The notes: generated by a model from the sequence alone, not told the origin. 64,000 nucleotides of DNA from VRUE01 sp963717375 (GCA_963717375.1 OY970329.1:868001-932000), one strand, 5' to 3'; shown: positions 52,317 through 63,563, numbered from the stretch's first letter. Program-made: numbers and translations.

Positions 52317-53312
52317 ATGGTCCACCTGCGGATCGTCGTCCCGGAAGATCGCTGCGGAAAGGTCCTCGACCTGCTCGAAGCGGCGCCGTCAGCCTCCAAC
52401 CTGGTCTTCCTCTCCGGTGCCGCCAGACAGCCGAAGGGCGACGTCGTCCTCTGCGACGTCGCCCGCGAGGAAGCCAGCGTGCTGATCGAGGACCTCAAGG
52501 AGTTGGGCGTGGCGCGCGACGGCTCGATCTCGCTCGAGCAGATCGACTCGCAGCTCTCCGACGCCGCCGACCGGGCCGAGCGGGCCGCCCGCGGCAAGCC
52601 CTCCAACGCGGTGGTTTGGGAGGAGGTCGAGGCGCGCACCTCCGAGAGCACCGAGCTCGGCGGCAACTTCCTCATCTTCATGGTCCTGGCCTGCCTGATC
52701 GCCTCGGTCGGGATCTTCCTCGGCTCGCCGATCCTGATCGTCGGCGCGATGGTCGTCGGGCCCGAGTTCGGCCCGCTCGCCGGCTTTTGCGTGGCGGTGG
52801 TCGAGCGACGGCGGAGCGTTGCCCTGCGCTCGCTGACGGCACTCGCGATCGGTTTCCCGGTTGGCATCACCGCCGCCTTCCTCTTCACCCTGATTTCGAA
52901 GGCGACCGGCATGCTCGACGCCGACTTCAGCGGCTCGATGCACCCGCTGACCCAGTTCATCTCCAAACCGGACGACTTCTCCTTCATCGTCGCCGCCTTC
53001 GCCGGCGCCGCCGGCATGCTCTCGTTGACCTCGGCCAAGTCGGGGGCGCTGATCGGGGTGCTGATCTCGGTGACGACGATCCCCGCCGCCGCCAACATCG
53101 GCGTCGCCGCCGCTGGTGCCGACTGGTCGGAATGGCGCGGGGCGATCGCGCAGCTGGTCGTCAACCTGACCGCGATCGTGCTCGCCGGCGTCACGACGCT
53201 CCGCATCCAGCGCAAGCTCTACGAGCGGCGGCGACTGCGGCACATGGACGACGGTGTGCGCGCTGTCGCCGGCCTGCCGACCGACCGGCGGGGAGCGATG
53301 CCGCCACGATGA
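52317..53312 (+). CDS. DUF389 membrane protein
   Basis: The 331-residue protein has a soluble N-domain (VHLRIVVPEDRCGKVLDLLE, about 1-115) and six membrane helices with the DUF389 core: ILIVGAMVVGPEFGPLAGFCVAVVERR and SGALIGVLISVTTIPAAANIGVAAA. The role of this family is unknown. TACGCT (52305-52310) is 6 nt before the ATG, so a leaderless mRNA is likely. It is coupled to a 48-residue membrane protein by an ATGA overlap. Confidence 0.88.
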   Translation: MVHLRIVVPEDRCGKVLDLLEAAPSASNLVFLSGAARQPKGDVVLCDVAREEASVLIEDLKELGVARDGSISLEQIDSQLSDAADRAERAARGKPSNAVVWEEVEARTSESTELGGNFLIFMVLACLIASVGIFLGSPILIVGAMVVGPEFGPLAGFCVAVVERRRSVALRSLTALAIGFPVGITAAFLFTLISKATGMLDADFSGSMHPLTQFISKPDDFSFIVAAFAGAAGMLSLTSAKSGALIGVLISVTTIPAAANIGVAAAGADWSEWRGAIAQLVVNLTAIVLAGVTTLRIQRKLYERRRLRHMDDGVRAVAGLPTDRRGAMPPR

Positions 53313-53455
53313 TCCGCCAGCTCGCGATCCTGTTCGCCGCCTTCGCCGGCGGCACAGCCATCGCTGTCGCCCTTGGCGCCGTCAGCTTCGGCGTCGCCCT
53401 CGGCGTCGGGCAGGTCTGCTTCGCGGCAGTCCTGGTCTGGACCCTGCTTCGTTGA
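53309..53455 (+). CDS. Tiny two-helix membrane protein coupled to DUF389
   Basis: A 48-residue product with two hydrophobic segments (LAILFAAFAGGTAIAVALG and FGVALGVGQVCFAAVLVW) separated by a short turn. The start overlaps the DUF389 stop by 4 nt (ATGA). Too short for domain recognition; a subunit of the DUF389 protein is a reasonable guess. Its stop is followed within 3 nt by a perfect palindrome. Confidence 0.6.
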   Translation: MIRQLAILFAAFAGGTAIAVALGAVSFGVALGVGQVCFAAVLVWTLLR

Positions 53456-53457
53456 TT

Positions 53458-53492
53458 GGCGCGTTAGTGGCGCTATGCGCCACTAACGCGCC
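53458..53492. repeat. Palindromic element A1 / bidirectional terminator (35 bp)
   Basis: Perfect 16-bp arms (53458-53473 and 53477-53492) around TAT. It separates the convergent stops at 53455 and 53494; the last base is shared with the ispD stop codon. No T-tract lies on either side. The centre GGCGCTATGCGCC matches the CTCGCTATGCGAG centre of A2 at 28128. Confidence 0.8.
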
Positions 53493-54193
53493 TACCTCGC
53501 CCTACCGCCGAGCAGGAGCTCGGCCAGCTTTAGGTCGAGCGGCGTCGTCACCTTGAAGTTCTCGGCGGGAGACGGATGGATCAGGACCCTTCCTCCGGCT
53601 GCCTCGACCAGCATCGCCTCGTCGGTCGCGGCGGCAATGCGGTCCGGATCGCCGGCCAGTGCGTCGCGCAGCGCTTGCACGCGGAAGACCTGCGGCGTCT
53701 GCGCCGCCCAGAGTCGCTCGCGATCGACCGTTGCCTCGATGACGAGGCGTGCATTTGACCCCTTATGCGTGTCAAATGCACGTCTCGTCACATCGGACTG
53801 CTTGACCGTGTCGGTGACCGGGGTGGCCGCGATCGCCCCGGCGGCATCGGGATCCGCCGCGAGGGTCGCGACCACGTCCTCGATCAGCGCCGGCGTGACC
53901 AGGGGCCGGGCCGCGTCGTGGATCGCGACGAGCTCGGTGTCGACCGAGCGCAACGCGTTGGCAACCGAGTGAGCGCGCGTGGCGCCGCCCTCGACCACGC
54001 CGAAGTCATCTCCGGCCAGCTCGTGGACGTGGCCGGGCGGGCAGGCGACAAGCATCGAGTCCACCGAGCCCGCCGCGCGGCAGGCCTCGATCGACCACTC
54101 GACCATCGCCCTGCCGGCGAGCGGCACGAAGGCCTTCGGCCCGCCGGCTCCGAGTCTCTGCCCGGAGCCGGCGGCCGCGATGACCGCTGTGAC
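53492..54193 (-). CDS. ispD: 2-C-methyl-D-erythritol 4-phosphate cytidylyltransferase, unusual start
   Basis: The frame carries all IspD motifs: AVIAAAGSGQRLG (CTP-binding loop), IHDAARPLV, and TVDRERLWAAQTPQVF. From GTC at 54193 it is 233 residues, the family length. No ATG, GTG or TTG is in frame between the carD stop and the first strand, so the start is GTC, ATC (54181) or a sequence error; carD is 10 nt upstream. Residues 135-151 (VTRRAFDTHKGSNARLV) are an insertion in the dimerisation beta-arm region and coincide with a DNA palindrome (53741-53789). Confidence 0.88.
   Translation of the reverse strand, partial: VTAVIAAAGSGQRLGAGGPKAFVPLAGRAMVEWSIEACRAAGSVDSMLVACPPGHVHELAGDDFGVVEGGATRAHSVANALRSVDTELVAIHDAARPLVTPALIEDVVATLAADPDAAGAIAATPVTDTVKQSDVTRRAFDTHKGSNARLVIEATVDRERLWAAQTPQVFRVQALRDALAGDPDRIAAATDEAMLVEAAGGRVLIHPSPAENFKVTTPLDLKLAELLLGGRAR
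53741..53789. repeat. Palindromic element E8, inside ispD
   Basis: GACGAGGCGTGCATTTGAC (53741-53759) pairs with 53771-53789 at 18 of 19 positions around an 11-nt loop containing TTATGCG, like the TATGCG centre of A1 and A2. It encodes residues 135-151 of IspD, where related enzymes have only a short link between the TDTVK strand and the TVDR motif. Confidence 0.82.
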
Positions 54194-54203
54194 GCTGTTG
54201 GAA

Positions 54204-54746
54204 CTAGGCGGTCGCCGTGGCGGCGTAGCGCTCCTCCAGCAGACCGTCGAGGTACTCCTCCGCGCCTTCCTCGTCTTTGTCGAGCGCGTACATGAACTCC
54301 GAGGCGAGGATCTTCTTCGCCCGCGTGTACATCTGCTTCTCACCAGTGGAGAGGCCCTTTTCCATCTCGCGGATGGCGAGGTTGCGGACGACCTCGGCCA
54401 GCTCGAAGACATCGCCGGTCTTGATCTTCTCGCGGTTGTACTTGAAGCGGCGGTTCCAATTTTTCGGCATGTCTGACACCTCGTCGGTGAGGACGCCAGT
54501 CACCTTCTTGATTTCGTCCTCGTCGATCACGCGCCGCAGGCCGGCGACGCCGGCGTTTTCGCAGGGGACCATCACCGTTAGTTCGTTGTGGAGGATCTTG
54601 ATCGTCAGGTAATCCCGCTCCTCCCCCATCAGCTCACGAGACTCCTTCTTCAGCACGAGGCCCGCACCGTGGTGGGGGTAGACGACCTTGTCCCCCTCTT
54701 CGAAATCGCAGACGTACGGGATGTCCGTCTCGAAGTCCACCTCCAT
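54204..54746 (-). CDS. carD: CarD-family transcriptional regulator
   Basis: A 180-residue RNA polymerase-binding protein: an N-terminal Tudor-like domain (FEEGDKVVYPHHGAG, then YLTIKILHNELTVMVPCENA) and a C-terminal helical DNA-binding domain (PKNWNRRFKYNREKI, conserved Trp). CarD stabilises open promoter complexes, particularly at rRNA genes. ATG 54746 is preceded by GAGGAGG at 5 nt. carD-ispD adjacency is standard in Actinobacteria. Confidence 0.96.
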   Translation of the reverse strand: MEVDFETDIPYVCDFEEGDKVVYPHHGAGLVLKKESRELMGEERDYLTIKILHNELTVMVPCENAGVAGLRRVIDEDEIKKVTGVLTDEVSDMPKNWNRRFKYNREKIKTGDVFELAEVVRNLAIREMEKGLSTGEKQMYTRAKKILASEFMYALDKDEEGAEEYLDGLLEERYAATATA

Positions 54747-54809
54747 GGCCTCCTCTACTAGCTCAGAAATCGCGTGCTCCTTTCTCTCGTGGACAGCGTC
54801 GGATCGCCG

Positions 54810-55919
54810 TCAGCTCTGTAGGTACCGGTCAACCAGATCGACCTCCTGGAGCCTGCGCAGGCCCTCGCGGATGTCCTTGGCTCTTGTGGAGCCAACACCG
54901 TCGACGGCCTCGAGGTCGGCGTCGGAGGCAGCGAGTACCTCCTCGAACCCACCCAGCTCATGGATGATCTTCTGGACGACAAGCTTGGGGATGCGCGGCA
55001 CGCGGCCGAGCACCCGGTAGCCGCGCGGGGCGACTGGAAAGTCAAGGGTGTTGAGCTTGCGGTCGTAGCCGAGCAGCTCGGCGAGACGGCCGAAGTCGAG
55101 CACGTCCTCGTGCGGCAAACGGGCCAGCGACTGCAGCACCGTTGCCAGGTTCTGCTCGGAGTCCTCGACCGAGTAGTCGCGGACCAGCGCCGTCTTGTCG
55201 GTGGCGACGCCGACCATCGTCTCCTCGAGCTGCATCTCGATCAGGCGGCCCTCGGTGCCGAGCTCGACGATGTAGCGCTCGACCTCGACCGCCATCCGGG
55301 TGACCAGCTCAGCGCGCTGCAGCACCGCGAGCGCGTCGTAGAGCACCCCGCCGCCCTCGAACTCGAGCACGGTGAGGCGGTTGGAGACTTGGTCGAGGCG
55401 GGCGCGGTACTTATCAAGCGTCGCCAGGCCCTGGTTGGCCTTGGCAAGCACGGCCGGAATGTCCTGGAGGATGTACTTGGTCCCCTCGATATAGAGGGAG
55501 ACGACGTCGCGGCGTTGCGAGATCGCGACCACCAGCGCCTCGGTCTGCTTGGAGACGCGCTCGGCGGTGCGGTGGCGGGTGCCGGTCTCCGAGGAGAGAA
55601 TCGTCGGGTCGGGCATCAGCTGCACGTTGGCCCAGGTGATCTTGGTCGCCTCGGCGTTGAGCACGATCGCCCCGTCCATCTTTGCCACTTGGTAGAGCAT
55701 CGCCGGCGTGTAGTCGATATCCAGCCGGATCCCACCGGAGAGCAGGTGCGAGATGTCGCCTGGATCGCCGACGACGATCAGGCCACCGGTTCGGGAGTGG
55801 ACGATGTTGTCCAGACCCTCGCGCAGAGCGCCACCGGGAGCAACGACATCGAGAGCCCTCAGTAGCCTGGGATCTTGACGTTCGGACAACTCGTGAAGCT
55901 CATCACCAGGCGCTGACAT
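54810..55919 (-). CDS. disA: DNA integrity scanning diadenylate cyclase
   Basis: The 369-residue DisA scans DNA and makes c-di-AMP. The DAC domain (about 15-150) has DGAIVLNAEA and GTRHRTAERVSKQTEA, the two ATP-binding signatures. A linker helix domain and a C-terminal HhH/RuvA-like domain (ADLEAVDGVGSTRAKDIREG) bind branched DNA. It is 63 nt upstream of carD. A small hairpin with five T precedes the start, and GGAGG is only 2 nt from the ATG, so initiation may be leader-controlled. Confidence 0.96.
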   Translation of the reverse strand: MSAPGDELHELSERQDPRLLRALDVVAPGGALREGLDNIVHSRTGGLIVVGDPGDISHLLSGGIRLDIDYTPAMLYQVAKMDGAIVLNAEATKITWANVQLMPDPTILSSETGTRHRTAERVSKQTEALVVAISQRRDVVSLYIEGTKYILQDIPAVLAKANQGLATLDKYRARLDQVSNRLTVLEFEGGGVLYDALAVLQRAELVTRMAVEVERYIVELGTEGRLIEMQLEETMVGVATDKTALVRDYSVEDSEQNLATVLQSLARLPHEDVLDFGRLAELLGYDRKLNTLDFPVAPRGYRVLGRVPRIPKLVVQKIIHELGGFEEVLAASDADLEAVDGVGSTRAKDIREGLRRLQEVDLVDRYLQS

Positions 55920-55935
55920 CGCCTCCTAGGATGGC

Positions 55936-55957
55936 AAAAACCGCTTTGGAATGCGGT
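55936..55957 (-). terminator. Short terminator-like hairpin in the disA leader
   Basis: On the minus strand ACCGC and GCGGT pair around ATTCCAAA and run into five T (55936-55940), ending 16 nt before the disA start. The stem is only 5 bp, so termination would be weak; attenuation is possible. The same leader (55920-56106, no gene) has a TTGACA at 55994-55999 without a good -10. Confidence 0.3.
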
Positions 55958-56106
55958 GTGGGCAATCCCTAGTGGACAGGTCAGGATAACCATTGTCAAG
56001 GAAACCGGTCACCTAAGGGACTATCTATCCCCCTAAACCCGGGAACTGCATCAACTTCTCGGTCACCCGGAGTTAAAAATAGGTGCGGTTCGGCTTTCTG
56101 AAGTGC

Positions 56107-57537
56107 TCAGAGATGGAAGCGACGGTGGTGGGTGTGGTGGTGCAGAGCGCCCGGCTCCGGCTTTCCAGCCATCGCGGGATCGGGTCCAGGCGGCTTCGGA
56201 TCGCGCACGAAGGCCCAGGTGAGCACCCCGCCAACAAGGCATAGGGCGACGGCTACCCAGGTCGAACCCGCGATCGCGTCGGTGAACGAGTCACCCCCGG
56301 CCCGCAGCGAATGAAACGCGGCGCCGGTCGCGGCCAGCGCCAGCGAGCCGGCAACGATCCGGTCCATGGCGAGGACGCCGGAGGCGATGCCGACCTTCTC
56401 GGCCGGCATCACCGCCATTGCCGCGGTCGACATCGGCGCGTAGACGAGGCCGATCGCGATCCCGAAGAGCAGGTAGCCGGCAAGCACCATCGCGTAGGAG
56501 CTGCCGCCGTCGACCTGGGTGAGGACGAACAGGCCTGCAGTGCCGAAGGCCATCCCGGCGGTCATCAGACCGCGGGCGCCGAAGCGGCCGATCAGGCGGC
56601 CGGAGAAGGGCGAGATGAAGACCATCGGCACGGTTACCGGCAGGATCAGCAGGCCGCTGAGCAGGGCCGAGTGGCCACGCGCGTCCTGCAGGTACTGCGG
56701 CTGGAAGAACATCACCGCCCAGTAAGAGCCGACGACGGCGAAGGCGGCGGCGCTGGCGCCGAAGTAGGGCCCATTGCGGAAGAGGGCGAATTCGACGATC
56801 GGGTTGCGCACGCGCTGCTCGATCCAGGCAAATAGGGCCAGTGCCGCCACTCCCCCAACCGCGAGCGCCACGATCAGTCCGGCGCTCCAGGCGCGCGCCT
56901 GGACCATCGCCAGAACGACCGCGGTGAGGCCAATGCTCAGCGCCAGCAGGCCGGAAAAGTCGATGCGGGTGCCGGCGCCGGGATCGGTCGACTCCGGCGC
57001 CGCGGCGAGCATGATCGCCAAGCCGGCGACGATGACCGGCAGGTTGACCCAGAAGATCAGCCGCCAGTCGAGCGCGATCAGGAGGCCACCGACGACCGGC
57101 CCGATCGCCAGCGCGATCGCCGAGACCGCCGCCCAGATGCCGAGGGCGCGCGGCTGCTCGGAGGCCGGGAAGACATTGCAGACGATCGCCAGCGAAAGCG
57201 AGAGCAGCGGTGCCGCGCCGACGCCCTGCAGGACGCGGCCGCCGATCAGCATCAGCGGGCCCTGCGCGGCGCCGGAGAGGACGGAGCCGGCGGCAAAGAG
57301 CACCATGCCGATGACGAAGACGCGCTTGCGGCCGAACATGTCGCCAAGCCGCCCCGCGGTGACGACGAGCACGGCGATCGTCAGCAGGTAGCCGTTCATC
57401 ACCCACTGCAGCTCCTCGGCACCGGCACCGAGGTCGGCGCGGATCGAGGACAGCGCCAGCGCGACCACGGTCGAGTCCAGCATCAGGATGAAGAGGCCCG
57501 AGCAGGCCCCGATCAAGGTCCACCACTTGCGCGACAC
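56107..57537 (-). CDS. MFS drug-type transporter (DHA2/EmrB family)
   Basis: The 476-residue protein has about 14 membrane helices. DHA2 signatures include VVALALSSIRADLGAGAEELQWVMNGYLL, GRLGDMFGRKRVFVIGM (motif A) and RVLQGVGAAPLLSLSLAIV. The last ten residues are His-rich (HHHTHHRRFH), possibly metal-sensitive. The GTG start follows TAGTCT (57544-57549) by 6 nt, and this hexamer contains the stop of the aldo/keto reductase gene. Substrate unknown. Confidence 0.9.
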   Translation of the reverse strand: MSRKWWTLIGACSGLFILMLDSTVVALALSSIRADLGAGAEELQWVMNGYLLTIAVLVVTAGRLGDMFGRKRVFVIGMVLFAAGSVLSGAAQGPLMLIGGRVLQGVGAAPLLSLSLAIVCNVFPASEQPRALGIWAAVSAIALAIGPVVGGLLIALDWRLIFWVNLPVIVAGLAIMLAAAPESTDPGAGTRIDFSGLLALSIGLTAVVLAMVQARAWSAGLIVALAVGGVAALALFAWIEQRVRNPIVEFALFRNGPYFGASAAAFAVVGSYWAVMFFQPQYLQDARGHSALLSGLLILPVTVPMVFISPFSGRLIGRFGARGLMTAGMAFGTAGLFVLTQVDGGSSYAMVLAGYLLFGIAIGLVYAPMSTAAMAVMPAEKVGIASGVLAMDRIVAGSLALAATGAAFHSLRAGGDSFTDAIAGSTWVAVALCLVGGVLTWAFVRDPKPPGPDPAMAGKPEPGALHHHTHHRRFHL

Positions 57538-57546
57538 GCGCGCAGA

Positions 57547-58677
57547 CTACGAAGCGACCAGGTCGCGACCGGGGTCGATGCCCCAGCGGCTGCCGACTTC
57601 GGCCAGATCCTCGCTCAGTGGCCAGCGGTCGGGCCGCTCCTCCCCCTCGTGATCGGGATTGGCTCCCTTCAGGATCATGCTGCCGGTGTTGTCGCCAATC
57701 GCGCGGATCTCGGCAACGTCCTCCGCGCTGAGCGGGTTCTCGCTCGCCAGCGTCGCCAGCTCCGCCCGCTTGTCCTCGATCGGCCGTGCCGCGGGCCCGG
57801 TCTCTTGGATCAGCGTCGGCGCGACGCACTCGACCGCCGGATGGGCCAGGTTCCAGTGGCAGGCGAGGTGCATCGGGCTGAGGCCGGCCCGCTCGCGCAG
57901 CGGCGCTACCCGCTCGAGCTTCTCCAGCCCCGCCTCGATCCAGCCTTCGGGCCGGAAGGCTCGATGATCGCCCTTGGCCAGCTCCATCCCTGGCTGAAGG
58001 TCGCCCCAGAAGAGACCGCCGTAGTCGACGACGCGAGTGAGCAGCTTGACCCCGTGACGCTCAGCGGCATCGAGGCAAAGCTCTCCGGGCCAGGGCTCGA
58101 AGGGGTTGAGGATGATCATCGCCCAGTCGATCCGCTCGCCGAAGCGCTCCAGGCAGGAGATCAGGTCGAGGGTGAAGCCGTTGGCCGGCCCGGGGGCGAC
58201 GCCGATCTGCCCGGCGAGGCCCGACTCGCGCAAGGCCGCCATGCCGTCCCAAACAGCCTCGCTCGTGTAGCCGACGCGGTCGGGGTTGTGCAGCAGCAGC
58301 AGGTCGAAGGAGCTGGCGCCGATCCGCTCGAGGCTGCGCTCGGCCGCCATCCGCAGGTAGTCCGCGTATCCAGCCTCACCGCGCAGGCGCGGATCGGTGA
58401 AGCGCGGGAAGCCGCGCGGCCCATCGCGCTCGCCCTCGTAGAAGTCATGGCCGACGGCGCCGACCAGCGAGTAGGAATCCCGGGCGAGGCCGGACAGCGC
58501 CCGCCCGAGCAGAGCGTCGGCCTCGCCCTGCCCGTAGGTGTCCGCAGTGATCACCGTGTCGTGGCCGTCCCCCGGCCGGAGCAGCGCCTCCAGGCGCTGC
58601 TCGTCGATCGTCACGCCGTAGTGCAGGAAGCGGCCGCCGCTCCAGGCACCGATCGCGCTGCGGCCGGGCTCGCGCAT
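57547..58677 (-). CDS. Aldo/keto reductase-family protein
   Basis: A 376-residue AKR-like barrel: VITADTYGQGEADALLGRAL (active-site Asp/Tyr region), RIGASSFDLLLLHNPDRVG, AALRESGLAGQIGVAPG and a C-terminal PLSAEDVAEIRAIGDNTG. The typical Lys of the tetrad is not obvious at GAVGHDFY, so activity is uncertain. ATG 58677 lies 13 nt after the clpC stop. It is inserted, with the MFS gene, between clpC and disA. Confidence 0.82.
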   Translation of the reverse strand: MREPGRSAIGAWSGGRFLHYGVTIDEQRLEALLRPGDGHDTVITADTYGQGEADALLGRALSGLARDSYSLVGAVGHDFYEGERDGPRGFPRFTDPRLRGEAGYADYLRMAAERSLERIGASSFDLLLLHNPDRVGYTSEAVWDGMAALRESGLAGQIGVAPGPANGFTLDLISCLERFGERIDWAMIILNPFEPWPGELCLDAAERHGVKLLTRVVDYGGLFWGDLQPGMELAKGDHRAFRPEGWIEAGLEKLERVAPLRERAGLSPMHLACHWNLAHPAVECVAPTLIQETGPAARPIEDKRAELATLASENPLSAEDVAEIRAIGDNTGSMILKGANPDHEGEERPDRWPLSEDLAEVGSRWGIDPGRDLVAS

Positions 58678-58690
58678 GGCTATGGCTGGA

Positions 58691-61315
<2,625 letters not shown>

Positions 61316-61446
61316 AAAGCCTCTCTATCTACTCAACGCGAAACGCCTGAGTAAGTATCGGTAGACACCCTTCGGTTATCGGGAGGTGTCCATGTGCCCT
61401 TTAAACGATACCGAGAGCGTCCAACCGGCCTCGGCTCGCAAATATT

Positions 61447-61457
61447 CGCTCAGAGCG
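61447..61457 (+). promoter_or_regulatory. Candidate ClgR box upstream of clpC
   Basis: CGCTCAGAGCG fits the core CGCYNANRGCG of the ClgR binding site described for clp genes in Corynebacterium; the outer bases fit on the left (TATT) but not on the right (GCT). It is in the 156-bp gap between lysS and clpC, which also has a GACACC/GGTGTC hairpin (61364/61385). Confidence 0.35.
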
Positions 61458-61471
61458 GCTTTTTGAGCGGT

Positions 61472-62950
61472 TCAGGAGCGCATCGCGGGAAAGAGGACGA
61501 CCTCGCGCACGCTCTTCGCCCCCGTCAGCAGCATCACCAGGCGGTCGATCCCGATGCCGACACCGCCGGTCGGGGGCATGCCCTGCTCGAGCGCGCCGAC
61601 GAAGTCCTCGTCGTACGGCTGGGCCTCTTCGTCGCCCCGCTCCAGCTCGGCGGCCTGTTGCTCGAAGCGGCGGCGCTGCTCATCGGGGTCGTTGAGCTCG
61701 GTGAATCCGTTGGCGATCTCCATCCCGCCGGCAAAGGCCTCGAAGCGCTCGACCAGACCCTCCTCCGAGCGGTGCGACTTGGCGAAGGGCGAGAGCTCAA
61801 CCGGGTAGTCGATGACAAAGGTGGGCTGGATCAGCTCCGGCTCGACGTGCTTTGAGAGCAGGCCGTCGACCAGCTTGCCCCAGCCCTCATCCGCCGCCGG
61901 CTCAGTCCCGATCGCCGCGGCCAGTGCCTCGCGGGTCGGGTGCTCGGCGATGTCGATGCCGCTGCGCTCCCGGATCGCCTCGCGGAAGGTGATCCGATTC
62001 CAGGGCGGGGCGAAGTCGATCGAGACGCCGTCGCGCTCGACGACGGTGGTGCCGAGAACCCGCTCGGCGACCTCGGCGACCATCGTCTCCACCCGGTGCG
62101 CCGTGGCGGCGTAGTCCGAACAGGCCTCGTACCACTCGAGCATCGTGAACTCGGGGTTGTGCTTGTGCGAGATGCCCTCGTTGCGGAAGTCCTTGCCCAG
62201 CTCGTAGACGCGATCGATGCCGCCGACGACGAGCCGCTTCAGGTAGAGCTCGGTGGCGATCCGCAGGTAGAGGTCGCGGTCGAGCGCGTTGTGGTGGGTG
62301 GTGAAGGGCCGGGCCAGGGCGCCGCCGTAGAGAGGCTGCAGGACCGGCGTCTCGACCTCGATGAAGCCGCGTTCATCGAGCCAGCGCCGCACCTCGCTCA
62401 CCGCGCGGGCTCGGAGGCCGAAGAGGCGGCGGCTCTCCTCGTTGGCGATCAGATCGAGCTCGCGGTGGCGGTAGCGGGTCTCGACGTCCTCGAGGCCGTG
62501 GAACTTGTCGGGCGGCGGCCGCAGGCTCTTGGCAAGCAGCCGCCAGTGGTCGATCGCCAGTGAGAGCTCACCGCCACGTCGGGTCGCTAGCGCCGTGCCC
62601 TCGACGCCGATGATGTCGCCGAGGTCGAGGTCGACGAGAACCTTGTAGGGCTTCTCGCCGAGCAGGTCCTCACGGGCGTGGAGCTGGATCTGGCCGCTGC
62701 CGTCGCGCAGATCGAGGAAACAGGCCTTGCCGTGGCCGCGGCGGCTGACGATCCGCCCGGCGACGCGGTGGCGCGACTCGGTCTCGATCCCGGGCGCCAG
62801 GCCCTCGTGCGCAGCGCGCACCTCGGCGATGTCCTCGCGTTCGCCGAACTCGGGCGGGAACGGATCGATCCCGGCCTCGCGCAGGCGCTCGAGCTTTGCC
62901 CGCCGGTCGGCGAGAACGTCGGAAAGCTTCGGTTCGTCGGCCTCGCTCAT
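61472..62950 (-). CDS. lysS: Lysyl-tRNA synthetase (class II)
   Basis: The 492-residue enzyme has an N-terminal OB anticodon-binding domain (HRVAGRIVSRRGHGKACFLDLRD) and class II motifs: 2 (GKDFRNEGISHKHNPEFTMLEWY) and 3 (GVGIGIDRLVMLLTGAKSVREVVLFP). It charges tRNA-Lys. It is 22 nt downstream of greA on the same strand and upstream of clpC, as lysS lies near clpC in Mycobacterium. Confidence 0.97.
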   Translation of the reverse strand: MSEADEPKLSDVLADRRAKLERLREAGIDPFPPEFGEREDIAEVRAAHEGLAPGIETESRHRVAGRIVSRRGHGKACFLDLRDGSGQIQLHAREDLLGEKPYKVLVDLDLGDIIGVEGTALATRRGGELSLAIDHWRLLAKSLRPPPDKFHGLEDVETRYRHRELDLIANEESRRLFGLRARAVSEVRRWLDERGFIEVETPVLQPLYGGALARPFTTHHNALDRDLYLRIATELYLKRLVVGGIDRVYELGKDFRNEGISHKHNPEFTMLEWYEACSDYAATAHRVETMVAEVAERVLGTTVVERDGVSIDFAPPWNRITFREAIRERSGIDIAEHPTREALAAAIGTEPAADEGWGKLVDGLLSKHVEPELIQPTFVIDYPVELSPFAKSHRSEEGLVERFEAFAGGMEIANGFTELNDPDEQRRRFEQQAAELERGDEEAQPYDEDFVGALEQGMPPTGGVGIGIDRLVMLLTGAKSVREVVLFPAMRS

Positions 62951-62972
62951 CGGAGCGCGAGCCTACCGGCCG

Positions 62973-63452
62973 CTAGGCCGTCTCGATCTTGGTGATCTTG
63001 AGCTTCTTCTTCGGGCCCCGCGGGACCTCGACCGTGACCACATCGTTGCGCTTGTGGCCGAGCAGGGCTTTGCCGATCGGCGACTCGTTGGAGAGCTTGT
63101 GATCCAGCGGGTTGGCCTCGGTCGAGCCGACGATCTGGAATTTCTGCGAGACATCGGTCTTCTGGTCCTTGACGTGGACGATCGAGCCGAACTGCACTTC
63201 ATCGGTGCTGATGTCTTTCTCGTCGATCACGGTGGCCCGGCGTAGCCGCTCCTCGAGCTGGGCGATCCGCTGCTCGAGCAGGGCCTGCTCGTTCTTGGCA
63301 TCGTCGTACTCGGCGTTCTCGGAGATGTCTCCAAACTCACGCGCTTCCTTGATCCGTTCGGCGACCTCGCGTCGCCTCACGGTCGAGAGGTGATCTATCT
63401 CCTCCTTGAGCTTCTCGAGACCCTCGGGGGTGATTACGGACTGGCGACTCAC
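62973..63452 (-). CDS. greA: Transcription elongation factor GreA
   Basis: A 159-residue protein with the N-terminal coiled coil (LEKLKEEIDHLSTVRRREVAERIKEA, then AREFGDISENAEYDDAKNEQ with the tip acidic residues) and the C-terminal FKBP-like domain (ESPIGKALLGHKRNDVVTVEVP). It restarts backtracked RNA polymerase. The GTG start at 63452 gives the family N-terminus. The 111-bp space to dusB holds its promoter region and no gene. Confidence 0.96.
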   Translation of the reverse strand: MSRQSVITPEGLEKLKEEIDHLSTVRRREVAERIKEAREFGDISENAEYDDAKNEQALLEQRIAQLEERLRRATVIDEKDISTDEVQFGSIVHVKDQKTDVSQKFQIVGSTEANPLDHKLSNESPIGKALLGHKRNDVVTVEVPRGPKKKLKITKIETA

Positions 63453-63563
63453 TTTGTCCTGACCTCTCTTTGCGATTGTTACGGCTGGAAACAGCTTCTA
63501 AAGCCAAAAACGCCCAGGTGCGACGGTGTTTTGCCTCACCGCACCAGGGCCGAAGTCGCGGGA

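Noticed and set aside
55920..56106. Possible c-di-AMP (ydaO) riboswitch before disA
   Set aside because: The leader lacks the conserved ydaO blocks; only two GGTGACCG repeats and a weak T-tailed hairpin are seen.
61364..61390. GACACC/GGTGTC hairpin in the clpC leader as a terminator
   Set aside because: Only 6 bp with a 15-nt loop and no T-tract; not strong enough for a feature.
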